Assembly: GCF_006715085.1 (NCBI RefSeq)
Contig: NZ_VFMM01000001.1
Coordinates: forward strand, 310,001-374,000
Source: Kribbella jejuensis
GTDB taxonomy: Bacteria > Actinomycetota > Actinomycetes > Propionibacteriales > Kribbellaceae
Length of the DNA stretch: 64,000 nucleotides
Direction of reading: 5' to 3'
The position numbers were made by a program, and so were the translations under genes. Under the pieces are notes generated by a model that had not been told where the DNA came from, did not search any database, and worked only from the letters and a program-made list of their open reading frames with translations. Of the stretch, positions 45,193 to 53,440 are shown one piece after another. Numbering within the stretch: the stretch's first letter is position 1; each line of letters begins with the position of its first letter.

Positions 45193-45505
45193 TCGTTGCC
45201 AGTCGCTTGTCCCATTCCGCCGCGATCGCCGACATCCATTGCGCGGTCGCGCTCAACGCCGCGGGGCGGACCGAGTACAGCACCTCGCGCCCTACCCGGC
45301 CGCCCGTGACGATCCCGGCGGCGTCCAGTACCGCTAGGTGTTTCACCACTGCCTGGCGGGAGACGGGAAGTTGCTCGGCGAGAACGGTCGCGGTGGCTTG
45401 GCCGCGCGCGGCGAGCAGGTCGAGCAACTGGCGGCGGGTCGGATCGGCCAACGCGGTCAGCACCCCGTCGACCGTTCCGACCGCACCGAGACCGTCGGCA
45501 GTCAC
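45140..45505 (-). CDS. ArsR-family helix-turn-helix regulator
   Basis: A 121-residue winged-helix regulator (LTALADPTRRQLLDLLAARGQATATVLAEQLPVSRQAVVKHLAVL), without the metal-binding cysteines of classic ArsR. It belongs to the subgroup that pairs with SRPBCC/AHSA1 proteins. GTG at 45505 overlaps the SRPBCC stop (GTGA), so they are coupled. Its 3' end lies inside the tandem duplication and overlaps the YfhO-like gene. Confidence 0.9.
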   Translation of the reverse strand: MTADGLGAVGTVDGVLTALADPTRRQLLDLLAARGQATATVLAEQLPVSRQAVVKHLAVLDAAGIVTGGRVGREVLYSVRPAALSATAQWMSAIAAEWDKRLATIKHAAEAAEREHRAKKE

Positions 45506-45948
45506 ACCGACGGCTCCTCGGCGCGTATCCGCAGGGCGTCCAGCTCCACCGGCCAGCCGCCCGAGTTGTCCTTGACCGCCCGGTCGCGAACGTCCGGAGA
45601 GGTCACCAACGAGGCGAACCCGCTCTCCACGACGGACAGGCGGGTCTTCTCGCCTTCGGAACTGAGTCTGAACTCCACCAGCGTGCTGTTGTCGTCCCGC
45701 AGCTCCTGACCGGGAAAGGCGCTCGCCCAGCGGTACGCCAGGTACGTCGGAGGGTCGAGCTTCTCGACCCGCACCGGGAAGTCGCCGTACTCCGGATTCT
45801 TCGCGAGCATCGTCTCGCCTTCTCTCGCCACGGTTCCGGGCAGCGTCGCCTTGTCGGCAACCCAGAAGCCGGGCTCGGCGACCAGCGACCACACCCGCTC
45901 GAGTGGCGCCTCGATCAGGACTTCCCGCTCGATTCGGTCATTGCTCAT
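45502..45948 (-). CDS. SRPBCC/AHSA1-domain protein
   Basis: A 148-residue helix-grip protein (IEREVLIEAPLERVWSLVAEPGFWV, then TRLSVVESGFASL) of the AHSA1-like group commonly encoded next to ArsR-type regulators. Function is unknown; ligand binding or a role in antibiotic or solvent stress has been proposed for relatives. GGGAG lies nine bases before the ATG. It is the first gene of the pair, the reverse of the more common regulator-first order. Confidence 0.88.
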   Translation of the reverse strand: MSNDRIEREVLIEAPLERVWSLVAEPGFWVADKATLPGTVAREGETMLAKNPEYGDFPVRVEKLDPPTYLAYRWASAFPGQELRDDNSTLVEFRLSSEGEKTRLSVVESGFASLVTSPDVRDRAVKDNSGGWPVELDALRIRAEEPSV

Positions 45949-45987
45949 CGTAGAAGCTCCCTTGTCGTTCCTGGGTCATCCGCAACT

Positions 45988-47346
45988 CTACAGTTGCGCT
46001 CGTCGGCGCAGGCCGACCCAGACCAGACCTGCGCTGAGAATCGTGATCGCGACGTTGAGTCCGAGCGCGAGATGGATACCGCTCAGTTCGACCTCGCGCG
46101 TTGCCGCCACGGCACCCAGGACCGGGATGCCGACGGAGATCGCCACCTGCTGCGTCATCGAGGTCAGCCCGGTCGCCAGGCCTTGCTCGCCGTTCGGCAG
46201 GCCGGACGTGCCGGTCACCGTGTACGCCACGATCGAGGCGACGTGCCCGAAGAACCCGACGAAGAGTGCCGGTACCAGAACCGCGATCGCCGACCGATCG
46301 GCGCGGACGAACACCAGCGGCAGCGTCGCCAGCCCCTGCAGGAGCATGCCGGTGGTGAGCACTCGCCGTACGCCGAACCGCCCGATCAGCCGCCCGGCGA
46401 TCACCCCGGAAGCCACTGCGGCCAGGCCGGGGATGCCGAAGATCAGGCCGGTGATCAGCGGGGACAGGGCAAGCGTGCGCTGCAGGTACAGCGTCATCAG
46501 GAAGATCATCGCGGTCTCCATCGCGAAGACCACGAGACCGGCGTAGTTGCCCCACTTCACGGTCGGACGGCGCAGGATGCGCAACGGCGCCAGTGGAGCA
46601 GGCGCCCGGAGTTCGACGATCCAGAAGGCGGCGAGGAACAGTACGCCGACCGCCGCGGCGAGAACGCTCTTCTCCAGGACCGCGTAGATCACGGCCAGCA
46701 GACCTGCTGTCACCGCGACGGCGCCCGGCAGGTCGAGCGGGATTCGTTGCCGAAGGCGACTTTCGCTGATGACGAACGGCGTACAGCAGAACACGAGCAC
46801 CGCGACCGGAACGTTGATCCAGAACGCCGCCCGCCAACTCAGGAAGTTGACCAGCGTTCCGCCGACCAGCGCGCCGACGGTGAAGCCGCCGGACAGCAGC
46901 GCACCATTGATGCCGAGGGCCCGTTCCCGCAGTACGCCTTCGGTGAAGGTCGTGGTGAGCAGGGACATCGACGCGGGCAGCGCCATGGCCGTGGCCAGAC
47001 CCTGCAACGCACGGGCGGTGAGCAACATCTCCGCGCCGGCCGCGAGGCCACCGAGCACCGACGCGCCGGTCAGTACGACCATGCTCACCATGAACAGCCT
47101 GCGCCGCCCGAACAGGTCGGCGAGCCGGCCGAACAGCAACGCGAAGCCCGCCGACGGCAGCATGTACGCCGCGGTGATCCAGGGATACTGATCCGCGGCC
47201 ATCCCGACACCGGCACCGGTCTCCGGCAGCGCGACATTCAGGATCGAGAAGTCGACCGACACCATGAAGCCGGCCAGCAACAAAACAGAAAGAACCATCC
47301 GCTGCCTACTGCTGAACCGCAGCGGCAACGCCGTATCCGTAGTCAA
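45988..47346 (-). CDS. MFS transporter, DHA2/EmrB-like exporter
   Basis: About 452 residues with 12-14 predicted spans. The motif SVDFSILNVALPETG is followed by PWITAAYMLPSAGFALLFGRLADLFGRRRLFM, which carries loop motif A for proton-coupled exporters. TTG at 47346 is chosen because GAGAGGGAAG lies before it; another TTG at 47379 has no ribosome site. Two 16-bp palindromes upstream are probable operators. The substrate is unknown. Confidence 0.88.
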   Translation of the reverse strand: MTTDTALPLRFSSRQRMVLSVLLLAGFMVSVDFSILNVALPETGAGVGMAADQYPWITAAYMLPSAGFALLFGRLADLFGRRRLFMVSMVVLTGASVLGGLAAGAEMLLTARALQGLATAMALPASMSLLTTTFTEGVLRERALGINGALLSGGFTVGALVGGTLVNFLSWRAAFWINVPVAVLVFCCTPFVISESRLRQRIPLDLPGAVAVTAGLLAVIYAVLEKSVLAAAVGVLFLAAFWIVELRAPAPLAPLRILRRPTVKWGNYAGLVVFAMETAMIFLMTLYLQRTLALSPLITGLIFGIPGLAAVASGVIAGRLIGRFGVRRVLTTGMLLQGLATLPLVFVRADRSAIAVLVPALFVGFFGHVASIVAYTVTGTSGLPNGEQGLATGLTSMTQQVAISVGIPVLGAVAATREVELSGIHLALGLNVAITILSAGLVWVGLRRRAQL

Positions 47347-47375
47347 GAACTTCCCTCTCAACGAGCCCAATAAGC

Positions 47376-47424
47376 GCAACCCCAGAGTTGCACATCAATT
47401 CCCGATGTGCAACCCACCGGTTGC
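47376..47424. promoter_or_regulatory. Paired 16-bp palindromes upstream of the MFS gene
   Basis: GCAAC-n6-GTTGC occurs at 47376-47391 and 47409-47424. Between and overlapping them, GTTGCACATC and GATGTGCAAC (47387-47413) form a perfect 10-bp inverted repeat. Such nested symmetry suggests a dimeric repressor bound twice at the MFS promoter. Confidence 0.55.
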
Positions 47425-47510
47425 TCCTACGGTCATCCGACTGGAGGGCGGCCTGGTGGACGGTGATGGGCGGACGGTCTCTGGTGAGCGGACGGTCCCA
47501 GGTGGGCGGG

Positions 47511-48095
47511 TCAGGACGAGGCCGCGGCGCAGGCCCGGCCGTAGCCGGGGAGGTCGCCGCCGAGGACCGCGGCGGCCAGGAAGCGGTCGGTGGTCGCTCG
47601 GTGTTCCCCCGGCGCGGGCTGGAACCGCGGGCGGCGTGACCGGACATGCTGACGGGCGCGGTACGCCAACTGCTGGACCGCCCGTTCGGTGCGGCCCACG
47701 ATGGCTGCGATCTCCGCATGCGAGTAGCCGAACACGTCGTGCAGCAAGAACACCGCACGTTCGGTCGGGGCGAGTGTTTCCAAGACGACCAGCAGACCCG
47801 CCGCCACCTCATCGACCGGCCGCGGACCGGCCGGCGAGCCATCCGCCGCCCGGTCCTCGTCGGTGTGCACCTCCCGACGCGCCCGGATCCTGCGAAGCTC
47901 GTCGATAGCCTGCCGCGTCACGAGCCGGAACAGGTACGCACCGGCGTCCGCGACCGAGCCGTGGTCGACCCGGCTCCAGCGCAACCACGCCTCTTGAAGG
48001 ACATCGTCGGCATCTGCCCGGTTACCGAGCATCCGGTACGCCGCTGCCCAGAGCGCAGCCCGGTGCTGCTCGAACAGTTCGCCCGCCGTGTCCAT
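47511..48095 (-). CDS. ECF sigma factor (SigJ/ECF41-like), C-terminal domain lost
   Basis: A 194-residue sigma factor. Region 2 (AAYRMLGNRADADDVLQEAWLRW) and region 4 (LAPTERAVFLLHDVFGYSHAEIAAIVGRTERAVQQLAYRAR) are intact. Full-length relatives continue into a SnoaL-like domain of about 100 residues that modulates activity. Here only its first helix survives (HRATTDRFLAAAVLGGDLPGYG) before the frame ends in CAAASS. The following 160 bases hold no recognisable remainder. GGGAGG lies five bases before the ATG at 48095. It may be an unleashed sigma factor or a decaying gene. Confidence 0.82.
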   Translation of the reverse strand: MDTAGELFEQHRAALWAAAYRMLGNRADADDVLQEAWLRWSRVDHGSVADAGAYLFRLVTRQAIDELRRIRARREVHTDEDRAADGSPAGPRPVDEVAAGLLVVLETLAPTERAVFLLHDVFGYSHAEIAAIVGRTERAVQQLAYRARQHVRSRRPRFQPAPGEHRATTDRFLAAAVLGGDLPGYGRACAAASS

Positions 48096-48145
48096 CGCAT
48101 CCTCCCGTACAGAGCTCACCACCAAGACGGTTCGACCCGCGCCGA

Positions 48146-48159
48146 CGTCACGCGTGACG
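48146..48159. promoter_or_regulatory. 14-bp palindrome between sigma factor and NTF2-like gene
   Basis: CGTCACGCGTGACG is perfectly symmetric and lies in the 116-bp divergent region. A second short palindrome, ACGGAATCCGT, lies at 48168-48178. These are possible operators; no regulator is assigned. Confidence 0.4.
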
Positions 48160-48211
48160 CCCACGGAACGGAATCCGTCCTACCGAGTGAACCCGACCCG
48201 AGAGGTACGAC

Positions 48212-48613
48212 ATGACATCGAACCCGCCCACCGAAAAGAATCGGCAACTCGTCCTGGAGGCGGTCTCCCGGTTCGGTGCGGGAGACATCGCCGGCTTCAC
48301 CGAACTGCTGGGCGAGAACTTCGTCTCCCACAACCCGCGCGTGGCGCACGACCCGACGGCACAATCCGGGCGCCAGGCGTTCGCGGAGTACTTGAGCGGA
48401 CCCGGCAGCGCGCACCTGCGGGACGCGACCGTAACTGCCGAACACCTGCTCGCCGACGGAGACCTGGTCGCCGTACACACCCACGTGGCCACGCCACAAG
48501 GCGACCTAGCCACTGTCGACCTCTTCCGCATCGACAGCGACCTGATCATCGAACACTGGGACGTCGTTCAACCAGTACCCGCCGAGATCCTCCACCCCCA
48601 CGGAATGTTCTGA
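48212..48613 (+). CDS. NTF2-fold / SnoaL-like protein
   Basis: A 133-residue protein (LVLEAVSRFGAGDIAGFTELLGENFVSHNPRVA, then VDLFRIDSDLIIEHWDVVQPVP) of the SnoaL-like aldol-condensation group. GAGAGG lies six bases before the ATG. It is divergent from a sigma factor that has lost its own SnoaL-like domain. It could be that sigma factor's target, or a coincidental neighbour. Confidence 0.88.
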   Translation: MTSNPPTEKNRQLVLEAVSRFGAGDIAGFTELLGENFVSHNPRVAHDPTAQSGRQAFAEYLSGPGSAHLRDATVTAEHLLADGDLVAVHTHVATPQGDLATVDLFRIDSDLIIEHWDVVQPVPAEILHPHGMF

Positions 48614-48636
48614 CGACGTCCCGCTGGCTGCGTGCG

Positions 48637-50232
48637 TTACTGGGGGTGGGCGACGTCCGGTATCGACTGGAGCGGCTGGCCTTGGCCTGTGCTGTCAGGG
48701 GAAACGGCCGGTTCGGGCTGGGGTGGGTGGGCGGGGAGGAAGGCTGCGGACAGCAACGCGCCGGCGACGGCGACGAGGCCTGCCACGATGCAGCCGATGG
48801 TTAGCCCGTGGTCGAAGGCTGCGATCGCTGCCTGGCGTACGGCGTTGGCCAGGGGAAGCTGGTTTTGGGATGCGAGTTGACCTGACAGGCCGAAGGCCGC
48901 CCCGACCGACTCATGAGCGCGGGTGGCCAGGTCAGTGGTCAAGGAGGCAGGGAGGACACTGTCGAGCCGGGTGGAATACACGGTGGCGTAGACGCTGCCG
49001 ATGACGGCGACGCCGAGCGTGCCCCCGAGCAGGCGGGTCGAGTCGTTGACGGCGGAGCCGACTCCCGCCTTGTCGGCGGCGACCGCTCCCATGATGGACT
49101 CGGTCGCGGGTGCCGAGGTCAGCCCCATGCCCAGCCCGTAGACGACCATCTGGACGGCAATCACCCCGTAGCTGAGCGTCGGCGAGATGTCGCTCGCGAC
49201 CCAGAAGTAGAAGACAGCCTGCAGGACCAGTCCGGCCGTGACAATTGCCTTGGTACCGATCCGGACCGCCAGCCGTGTCCCGAGCGTCGAGCCGACCGCG
49301 ACGGCGGCCGCGACCGGGAGGAGGTGGACGCCTGCCGACAGTGGGCTGTACCCACGGATGAACTGGAAGAACTGCGTGATCAGGAAGATGAATCCCAGCA
49401 GCGTGAAGAAGGCGACGGTGACGGCCGCGCTGGCGGCGCTGAAGCGCATGTCCTTGAACAGCCGTACGTCGAGCATCGGTTCGGCGGCCCGACGCTCGGC
49501 GACGACGAACGCGATCAGCAGGACCACCGCGCCGGCGAACCCCGCGAGCGACGACGCCGACGACCAGCCGCGGCCTGGCGCCTCGATGACGGTGTAGATG
49601 AGCAGCCCCATGAAGCCGCCGGACAGGACAAGGCCCGCATAGTCCAGCCGGTGCGTCGCGGCAGACCGCGTACGGGGAACGAACAGGGCCACCAGGACCA
49701 GGACCGCCAGCGACACCGGCCCCAGCGCGTAGAAGATGCTCGACCAGCTGTAGTGCTTGAGCAGGAGGCCGCCCACGATCGGCCCGAGTGCGATCGCGAC
49801 GCCTGCGGTGGCACCCCACAGGCCGATGGACAGCGCGCGTTCCTTCCGGCTGGTGAAGACCGCGGTGAGCAGCGAGAGGGTGGCCGGGAACGTCATCGCC
49901 GCGCCCAGGCCCGTCACCGCACGGGCCGCGATCAGCTGCCCCGGCGAGTGGGCGTAGCCGCCGACGAAGCTGGACGCACCGAAGACCAGCAGGCCGGCCA
50001 GGAGCATGCCCTTGCGACCGAACCGGTCGGACAGGCTGCCCGAGGTCAGCAGCAAGGCAGCGAACACGAGGTTGTAGGCGTCCACGACCCATTGCAGCTG
50101 CGAGGTGGACGCGCCCAGCTCCTGGGTCAGCCGCGGGAGCGCGACGTTGACCAGGGTCGTGTCGAGATTGATCACGAACGAGGCCAGCAGCAGGGCGATG
50201 AGCAAGAGCGGTTTCGATGGCGAACGTGTCAT
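48637..50232 (-). CDS. MFS multidrug exporter, DHA2 (EmrB/QacA) family
   Basis: A 531-residue protein with 14 predicted spans. FVINLDTTLVNVALPRLTQELG and QWVVDAYNLVFAALLLTSGSLSDRFGRKGML carry the DHA2 motifs D1 and A. On its strand TAATAT lies six bases before the ATG at 50232, so the message is probably leaderless. It is divergent from an HxlR regulator, which most likely represses it. The substrate would be a hydrophobic drug or stress compound. Confidence 0.93.
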   Translation of the reverse strand: MTRSPSKPLLLIALLLASFVINLDTTLVNVALPRLTQELGASTSQLQWVVDAYNLVFAALLLTSGSLSDRFGRKGMLLAGLLVFGASSFVGGYAHSPGQLIAARAVTGLGAAMTFPATLSLLTAVFTSRKERALSIGLWGATAGVAIALGPIVGGLLLKHYSWSSIFYALGPVSLAVLVLVALFVPRTRSAATHRLDYAGLVLSGGFMGLLIYTVIEAPGRGWSSASSLAGFAGAVVLLIAFVVAERRAAEPMLDVRLFKDMRFSAASAAVTVAFFTLLGFIFLITQFFQFIRGYSPLSAGVHLLPVAAAVAVGSTLGTRLAVRIGTKAIVTAGLVLQAVFYFWVASDISPTLSYGVIAVQMVVYGLGMGLTSAPATESIMGAVAADKAGVGSAVNDSTRLLGGTLGVAVIGSVYATVYSTRLDSVLPASLTTDLATRAHESVGAAFGLSGQLASQNQLPLANAVRQAAIAAFDHGLTIGCIVAGLVAVAGALLSAAFLPAHPPQPEPAVSPDSTGQGQPLQSIPDVAHPQ

Positions 50233-50276
50233 GGTTGAATATTAGACACAGATACTTTAATTTTTCTACCATCTGA

Positions 50277-50305
50277 TTGAAGATCTCACCTCTCCGACCT
50301 ATCTT
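50277..50305 (+). promoter_or_regulatory. Promoter of the HxlR gene
   Basis: TTGAAG (50277-50282) and TATCTT (50300-50305) with a 17-base spacer, six bases before the ATG at 50312. The 79-bp divergent region is much more AT-rich than its surroundings. Confidence 0.65.
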
Positions 50306-50311
50306 GTGTAC

Positions 50312-50965
50312 ATGCGGAGTTATGGTCAGTACTGCTCGATCGCCCGGTCCCTCGACGTCATTGGGGATCGGTGGACGCTGCTGATCGCCCGGGAGCTGCT
50401 CCTGCAGGGCGCCTGCCGGTTCACGGACCTGAAGAAGGGCCTGCCCGGCATCGCGACAAATCTGCTGTCCACGCGCCTCAAGGAGCTGGAGGAGGCCGGG
50501 CTGATCACGCGTGAGGAGGCACCCCCGCCGATCGCCACCACCCTGTACACGCTGAGCGAGACCGGTCGGACCCTGGAGCCGGTGCTCAAAGCGCTCGGGC
50601 TCTGGGGACTGCGGTTCATGGCCGACGAACGGCCGGACGACGCCTTCCAGGCGCGGTGGCTGGCCTACGCCCCCGAGTGGTTCACCACCGATGCCGACCC
50701 CGACGCCCCACCAGCGGTCATCCAGCTTGTCGCGGCGGACGAAGCGGCCGTCGTCGAACTCGGGAACGGCCGGGTCCGCACCCGGGTCGGCCGCGCCACA
50801 GATCCGGATCTCGTTCTCGAAGGGCCGCCCCGGGCGGTGCTCGGCCTCGTCAACGGTCTGATCGACCTCGAAGGAGCCCGCCGCATCGGCCTGACCGCCA
50901 CCGGACGAACGGACTTGCTCAAGCGCCTGCGCCCCCACGGCGATGGCACCGGCTGCTCATCCTAA
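50312..50965 (+). CDS. HxlR-type regulator with C-terminal SCP2-like domain
   Basis: A 217-residue protein. The N-terminal winged helix (CSIARSLDVIGDRWTLLIARELLLQGACRFTDLKKGLPGIATNLLSTRLKEL) is standard HxlR. Residues about 115-215 form an SCP2/sterol-carrier-like domain (AVIQLVAADEAAVVELGNGRVRTRVG, then PDLVLEGPPRAVLGLVNG) that could bind a hydrophobic effector. The start at ATG 50312 is set by the promoter spacing; a GTG six bases earlier is the alternative. Control of the divergent exporter is likely. Confidence 0.9.
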   Translation: MRSYGQYCSIARSLDVIGDRWTLLIARELLLQGACRFTDLKKGLPGIATNLLSTRLKELEEAGLITREEAPPPIATTLYTLSETGRTLEPVLKALGLWGLRFMADERPDDAFQARWLAYAPEWFTTDADPDAPPAVIQLVAADEAAVVELGNGRVRTRVGRATDPDLVLEGPPRAVLGLVNGLIDLEGARRIGLTATGRTDLLKRLRPHGDGTGCSS

Positions 50966-51053
50966 GCACCTGCCGGCGCCTCACCGGAGCACTGCAGGCG
51001 CTGTCGCCAGCTCGCCGTCCGGGTCGATTTGGTCAGCGAGATCAGCGAGGTAT

Positions 51054-52781
51054 TCACTCGCGGGCGAGTTGTCTGGCGTTGGTCCGGGCGACCTCGATGA
51101 CCGCGCTGGCGTCGCCGTTGAGGACGCTGCGGGTGGCCCACAGGGTGAATCCGGCGGCCTGGTTCAACGCGATCTTCGGCGGGATGGCGACTTCGTGGCG
51201 CAGCGTTCGTACGTCGACCAGCGCCGGACCGCGGTGCGAGAAGACGTCCTTCAACGCACCGTCAAGCTCCTTCGCGGTATCCACCCGGACGCCGTGGACG
51301 CCGACGGCCCGAGCCACCGCCGCGAAGTCCGGGTTGTCGAGGTCGGTGCCGTAGTTGACGATGCCGTCGGCCTTCATCTCCAGCTCGACGAAACTGAGCG
51401 CGTGATTGTCGAGCATCACGATCTTCACCGGGAGATCGAGTTGCCGCAGGGTCAGGAGCTCCCCCAGCAGCATGGCCAGCCCGCCGTCTCCGGAGAAGGC
51501 GACGACCTGACGATCCGGGAACGCGGATTGCACACCGATGGCCTGCGGCAGGGCGTTGGCCATCGTGCCGTGGGTGAAGGACCCGATCAGCCGTCGCCGG
51601 CCGTTCATCCGGAAGTACCTCGCCGCCCACAGCGTCGGCGTACCGACATCCGGGATGAGTACTGCGTCGTCGTCGGCCAGTCGATCGACCGCCGCCGCGA
51701 CCGTCTCGGGATGCAGCGGGCCGCGGCCTCGCCCGGGGTCGGCCAGCTTGTCGAACCGACGACGAGTCCGCTGGTAATGAGCGGTCATCGTCTCGAGATG
51801 CTTCCCATCCGCCCGCGCCGCGAGCCGCGGCAGGAGAGCCTCGACGGTGTCCTTGACCGTACCGACCAGGGGTACGTCGACCGGTACCCGGCGGCCGATC
51901 TGCTCGCCGCGGACGTCGACCTGCACGATCCGGGCGTTCTCGGGGAAGAACGGACGGTACGGGAAATCGGTGCCGAGCATCAGCAACGCGTCACAGTGCT
52001 CCATCGCGCGATAGCCGGACACGAAACCGAGCAGCCCGGTCATGCCCACGTCGTACGGATTCTCGTACTCGACGAACTCCTTGCCCCGCAGCGCATGCAC
52101 AATCGGCGCTTTCAGCTGCTCGGCGATCGCGACGACCTCGTCATGCGCCCCCTGGCACCCGGCCCCGGCCAGGATCGTCACCGCGCCGGCGGAGTTCAGC
52201 ACGTCGGCCGCAGCGGCGAGATCCGCCTCGGCAGGCAGCACCCGCGCGGACGCCGCCCGTACGGCGTGCACCGAGTCATCAGGTGATGCCGCCTTGAACA
52301 CCTCCCCGGGTACGACGACCACCGCGACACCGCGCCGCTCGACCGCCGTACGCATCGCCACCCGGAGGATCCGCGAGAACTGCTCGGCGGTGCTGACCAT
52401 CTCGGCGTACACGCTGCACTCGCGGAACAACTCCTGCGGATGGGTCTCCTGGAAGTATCCGCTCCCGATCTCCGCCAGCGGGATGTGCGCCGCGATGGCC
52501 AGCACCGGCACCCGGCTGCGCTGCGCGTCGAAGAGGCCGTTGATCAGATGCAGGTTGCCAGGCCCGCAGCTCGCCGCGCACACCGCCAGCTCGCCGGTCG
52601 TCGCGGCTTCGCCCGCCGCCGCCAGAGCGGCTGCCTCTTCGTGACGGACGTGCTGCCAACTCAGCTCGCCGTCACGACGCAGCGCGTCCGTGAGGCCGTT
52701 GAGTGAGTCACCCGGCAGACCGTAGACGCGGCGAACACCGGACGCCTTGAGCGTGGCCACCAGGAAATCGGCGACGGTCAT
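51054..52781 (-). CDS. Thiamine-diphosphate enzyme, pyruvate oxidase/dehydrogenase (PoxB) type
   Basis: A 575-residue protein with the three domains of the acetolactate synthase/PoxB family. The cofactor-activating glutamate is in HVRHEEAAALAAAGEA (Glu48 or Glu49). A central Rossmann-like FAD/NAD-fold domain follows, then the diphosphate-binding motif SGDGGLAMLLGELLTLRQLDLPVKIVMLDN. PoxB-type enzymes oxidatively decarboxylate pyruvate to acetate at the membrane. The family also includes other 2-oxoacid enzymes, so the substrate is open. The ATG at 52781 overlaps the previous stop by one base (TGATG). Confidence 0.88.
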   Translation of the reverse strand: MTVADFLVATLKASGVRRVYGLPGDSLNGLTDALRRDGELSWQHVRHEEAAALAAAGEAATTGELAVCAASCGPGNLHLINGLFDAQRSRVPVLAIAAHIPLAEIGSGYFQETHPQELFRECSVYAEMVSTAEQFSRILRVAMRTAVERRGVAVVVVPGEVFKAASPDDSVHAVRAASARVLPAEADLAAAADVLNSAGAVTILAGAGCQGAHDEVVAIAEQLKAPIVHALRGKEFVEYENPYDVGMTGLLGFVSGYRAMEHCDALLMLGTDFPYRPFFPENARIVQVDVRGEQIGRRVPVDVPLVGTVKDTVEALLPRLAARADGKHLETMTAHYQRTRRRFDKLADPGRGRGPLHPETVAAAVDRLADDDAVLIPDVGTPTLWAARYFRMNGRRRLIGSFTHGTMANALPQAIGVQSAFPDRQVVAFSGDGGLAMLLGELLTLRQLDLPVKIVMLDNHALSFVELEMKADGIVNYGTDLDNPDFAAVARAVGVHGVRVDTAKELDGALKDVFSHRGPALVDVRTLRHEVAIPPKIALNQAAGFTLWATRSVLNGDASAVIEVARTNARQLARE

Positions 52782-53296
52782 CACCGCGACCTCCCGACGA
52801 AGCTCGTCAGCCTGAAGGCGGCCGCAGTCGTCAGCCCGTAGACCAGATGTGCACCGAGGTCCTTCGCCAGGACCGTGGGGCTGTAGTTCCAGATCGGCTG
52901 GTAGAGGTTCGCGGCCGGGAGCACGACGTACCCGCCGCCCCACACGCTCGCACCGAAGGGCGCGCCGTACCAGACCCGTGGTTTCGGCGCAGATCCTGCG
53001 ACCACGCCGTACGCAGCCCCGTTGGCGATCCCGAACGCCCAGTGCGTGAGGTTGTTGACCAGGGCAGCACGGCCGTTCGGCAGCTGCCGGCCGAACAGGT
53101 CCTCGAACAGCCGCTTGCCCACCTGAGCGGGCGCCGGTGCCTGCTCCCAGCTCTCGATGTCGGACGAGAACTCCCACCGGCCGAACTCGGTCTTTCCGCC
53201 ACCATGCCGGTATTCCGCGTACAGCAGCGCGTCCATCGCCATCGTGCCGACGGTTCCGGCGATCAGGCCGCGAACAACTGCTCCCAGGGGCGTCAT
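52781..53296 (-). CDS. Uncharacterised membrane protein
   Basis: A 171-residue protein with an N-terminal span (VVRGLIAGTVGTMAMDALLYAEY), a polar middle, and further hydrophobic stretches (WAFGIANGAAYGVVAGS, then LGAHLVYGLTTAAAF). It resembles small actinobacterial integral proteins of unknown function, possibly DUF1440-like. The ATG at 53296 overlaps the stop of the acetamidase remnant (TGATG), with GGAG seven bases upstream. It is followed directly by the PoxB-type gene, so the two are an operon. Confidence 0.75.
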   Translation of the reverse strand: MTPLGAVVRGLIAGTVGTMAMDALLYAEYRHGGGKTEFGRWEFSSDIESWEQAPAPAQVGKRLFEDLFGRQLPNGRAALVNNLTHWAFGIANGAAYGVVAGSAPKPRVWYGAPFGASVWGGGYVVLPAANLYQPIWNYSPTVLAKDLGAHLVYGLTTAAAFRLTSFVGRSR

Positions 53297-53440
53297 CACA
53301 CAGCTCCTTCGAAGATCCCGCGGGGGACGGTCATCGAGACCAGCCAGTTCGGGAGGTCGACCAGCTCGCTGATCTTCAGGTCACCGGCGACGCTGCACAA
53401 CGCGTACGCCTCGTGCATGCTCACGCCCTCGACGGCCGCC
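53296..53440 (-). pseudogene. Acetamidase/formamidase C-terminal remnant
   Basis: About 45 residues in frame, GVSMHEAYALCSVAGDLKISELVDLPNWLVSMTVP in outline, ending GIFEGAV. They match the C-terminal end of the FmdA/acetamidase family (EAYxLCSxAxDLKISE followed by VD and PNW). Everything N-terminal, including the catalytic core, is absent. Upstream sequence in this orientation runs straight into a LuxR-type gene on the other strand, so the gene was cut by a deletion. Confidence 0.72.
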
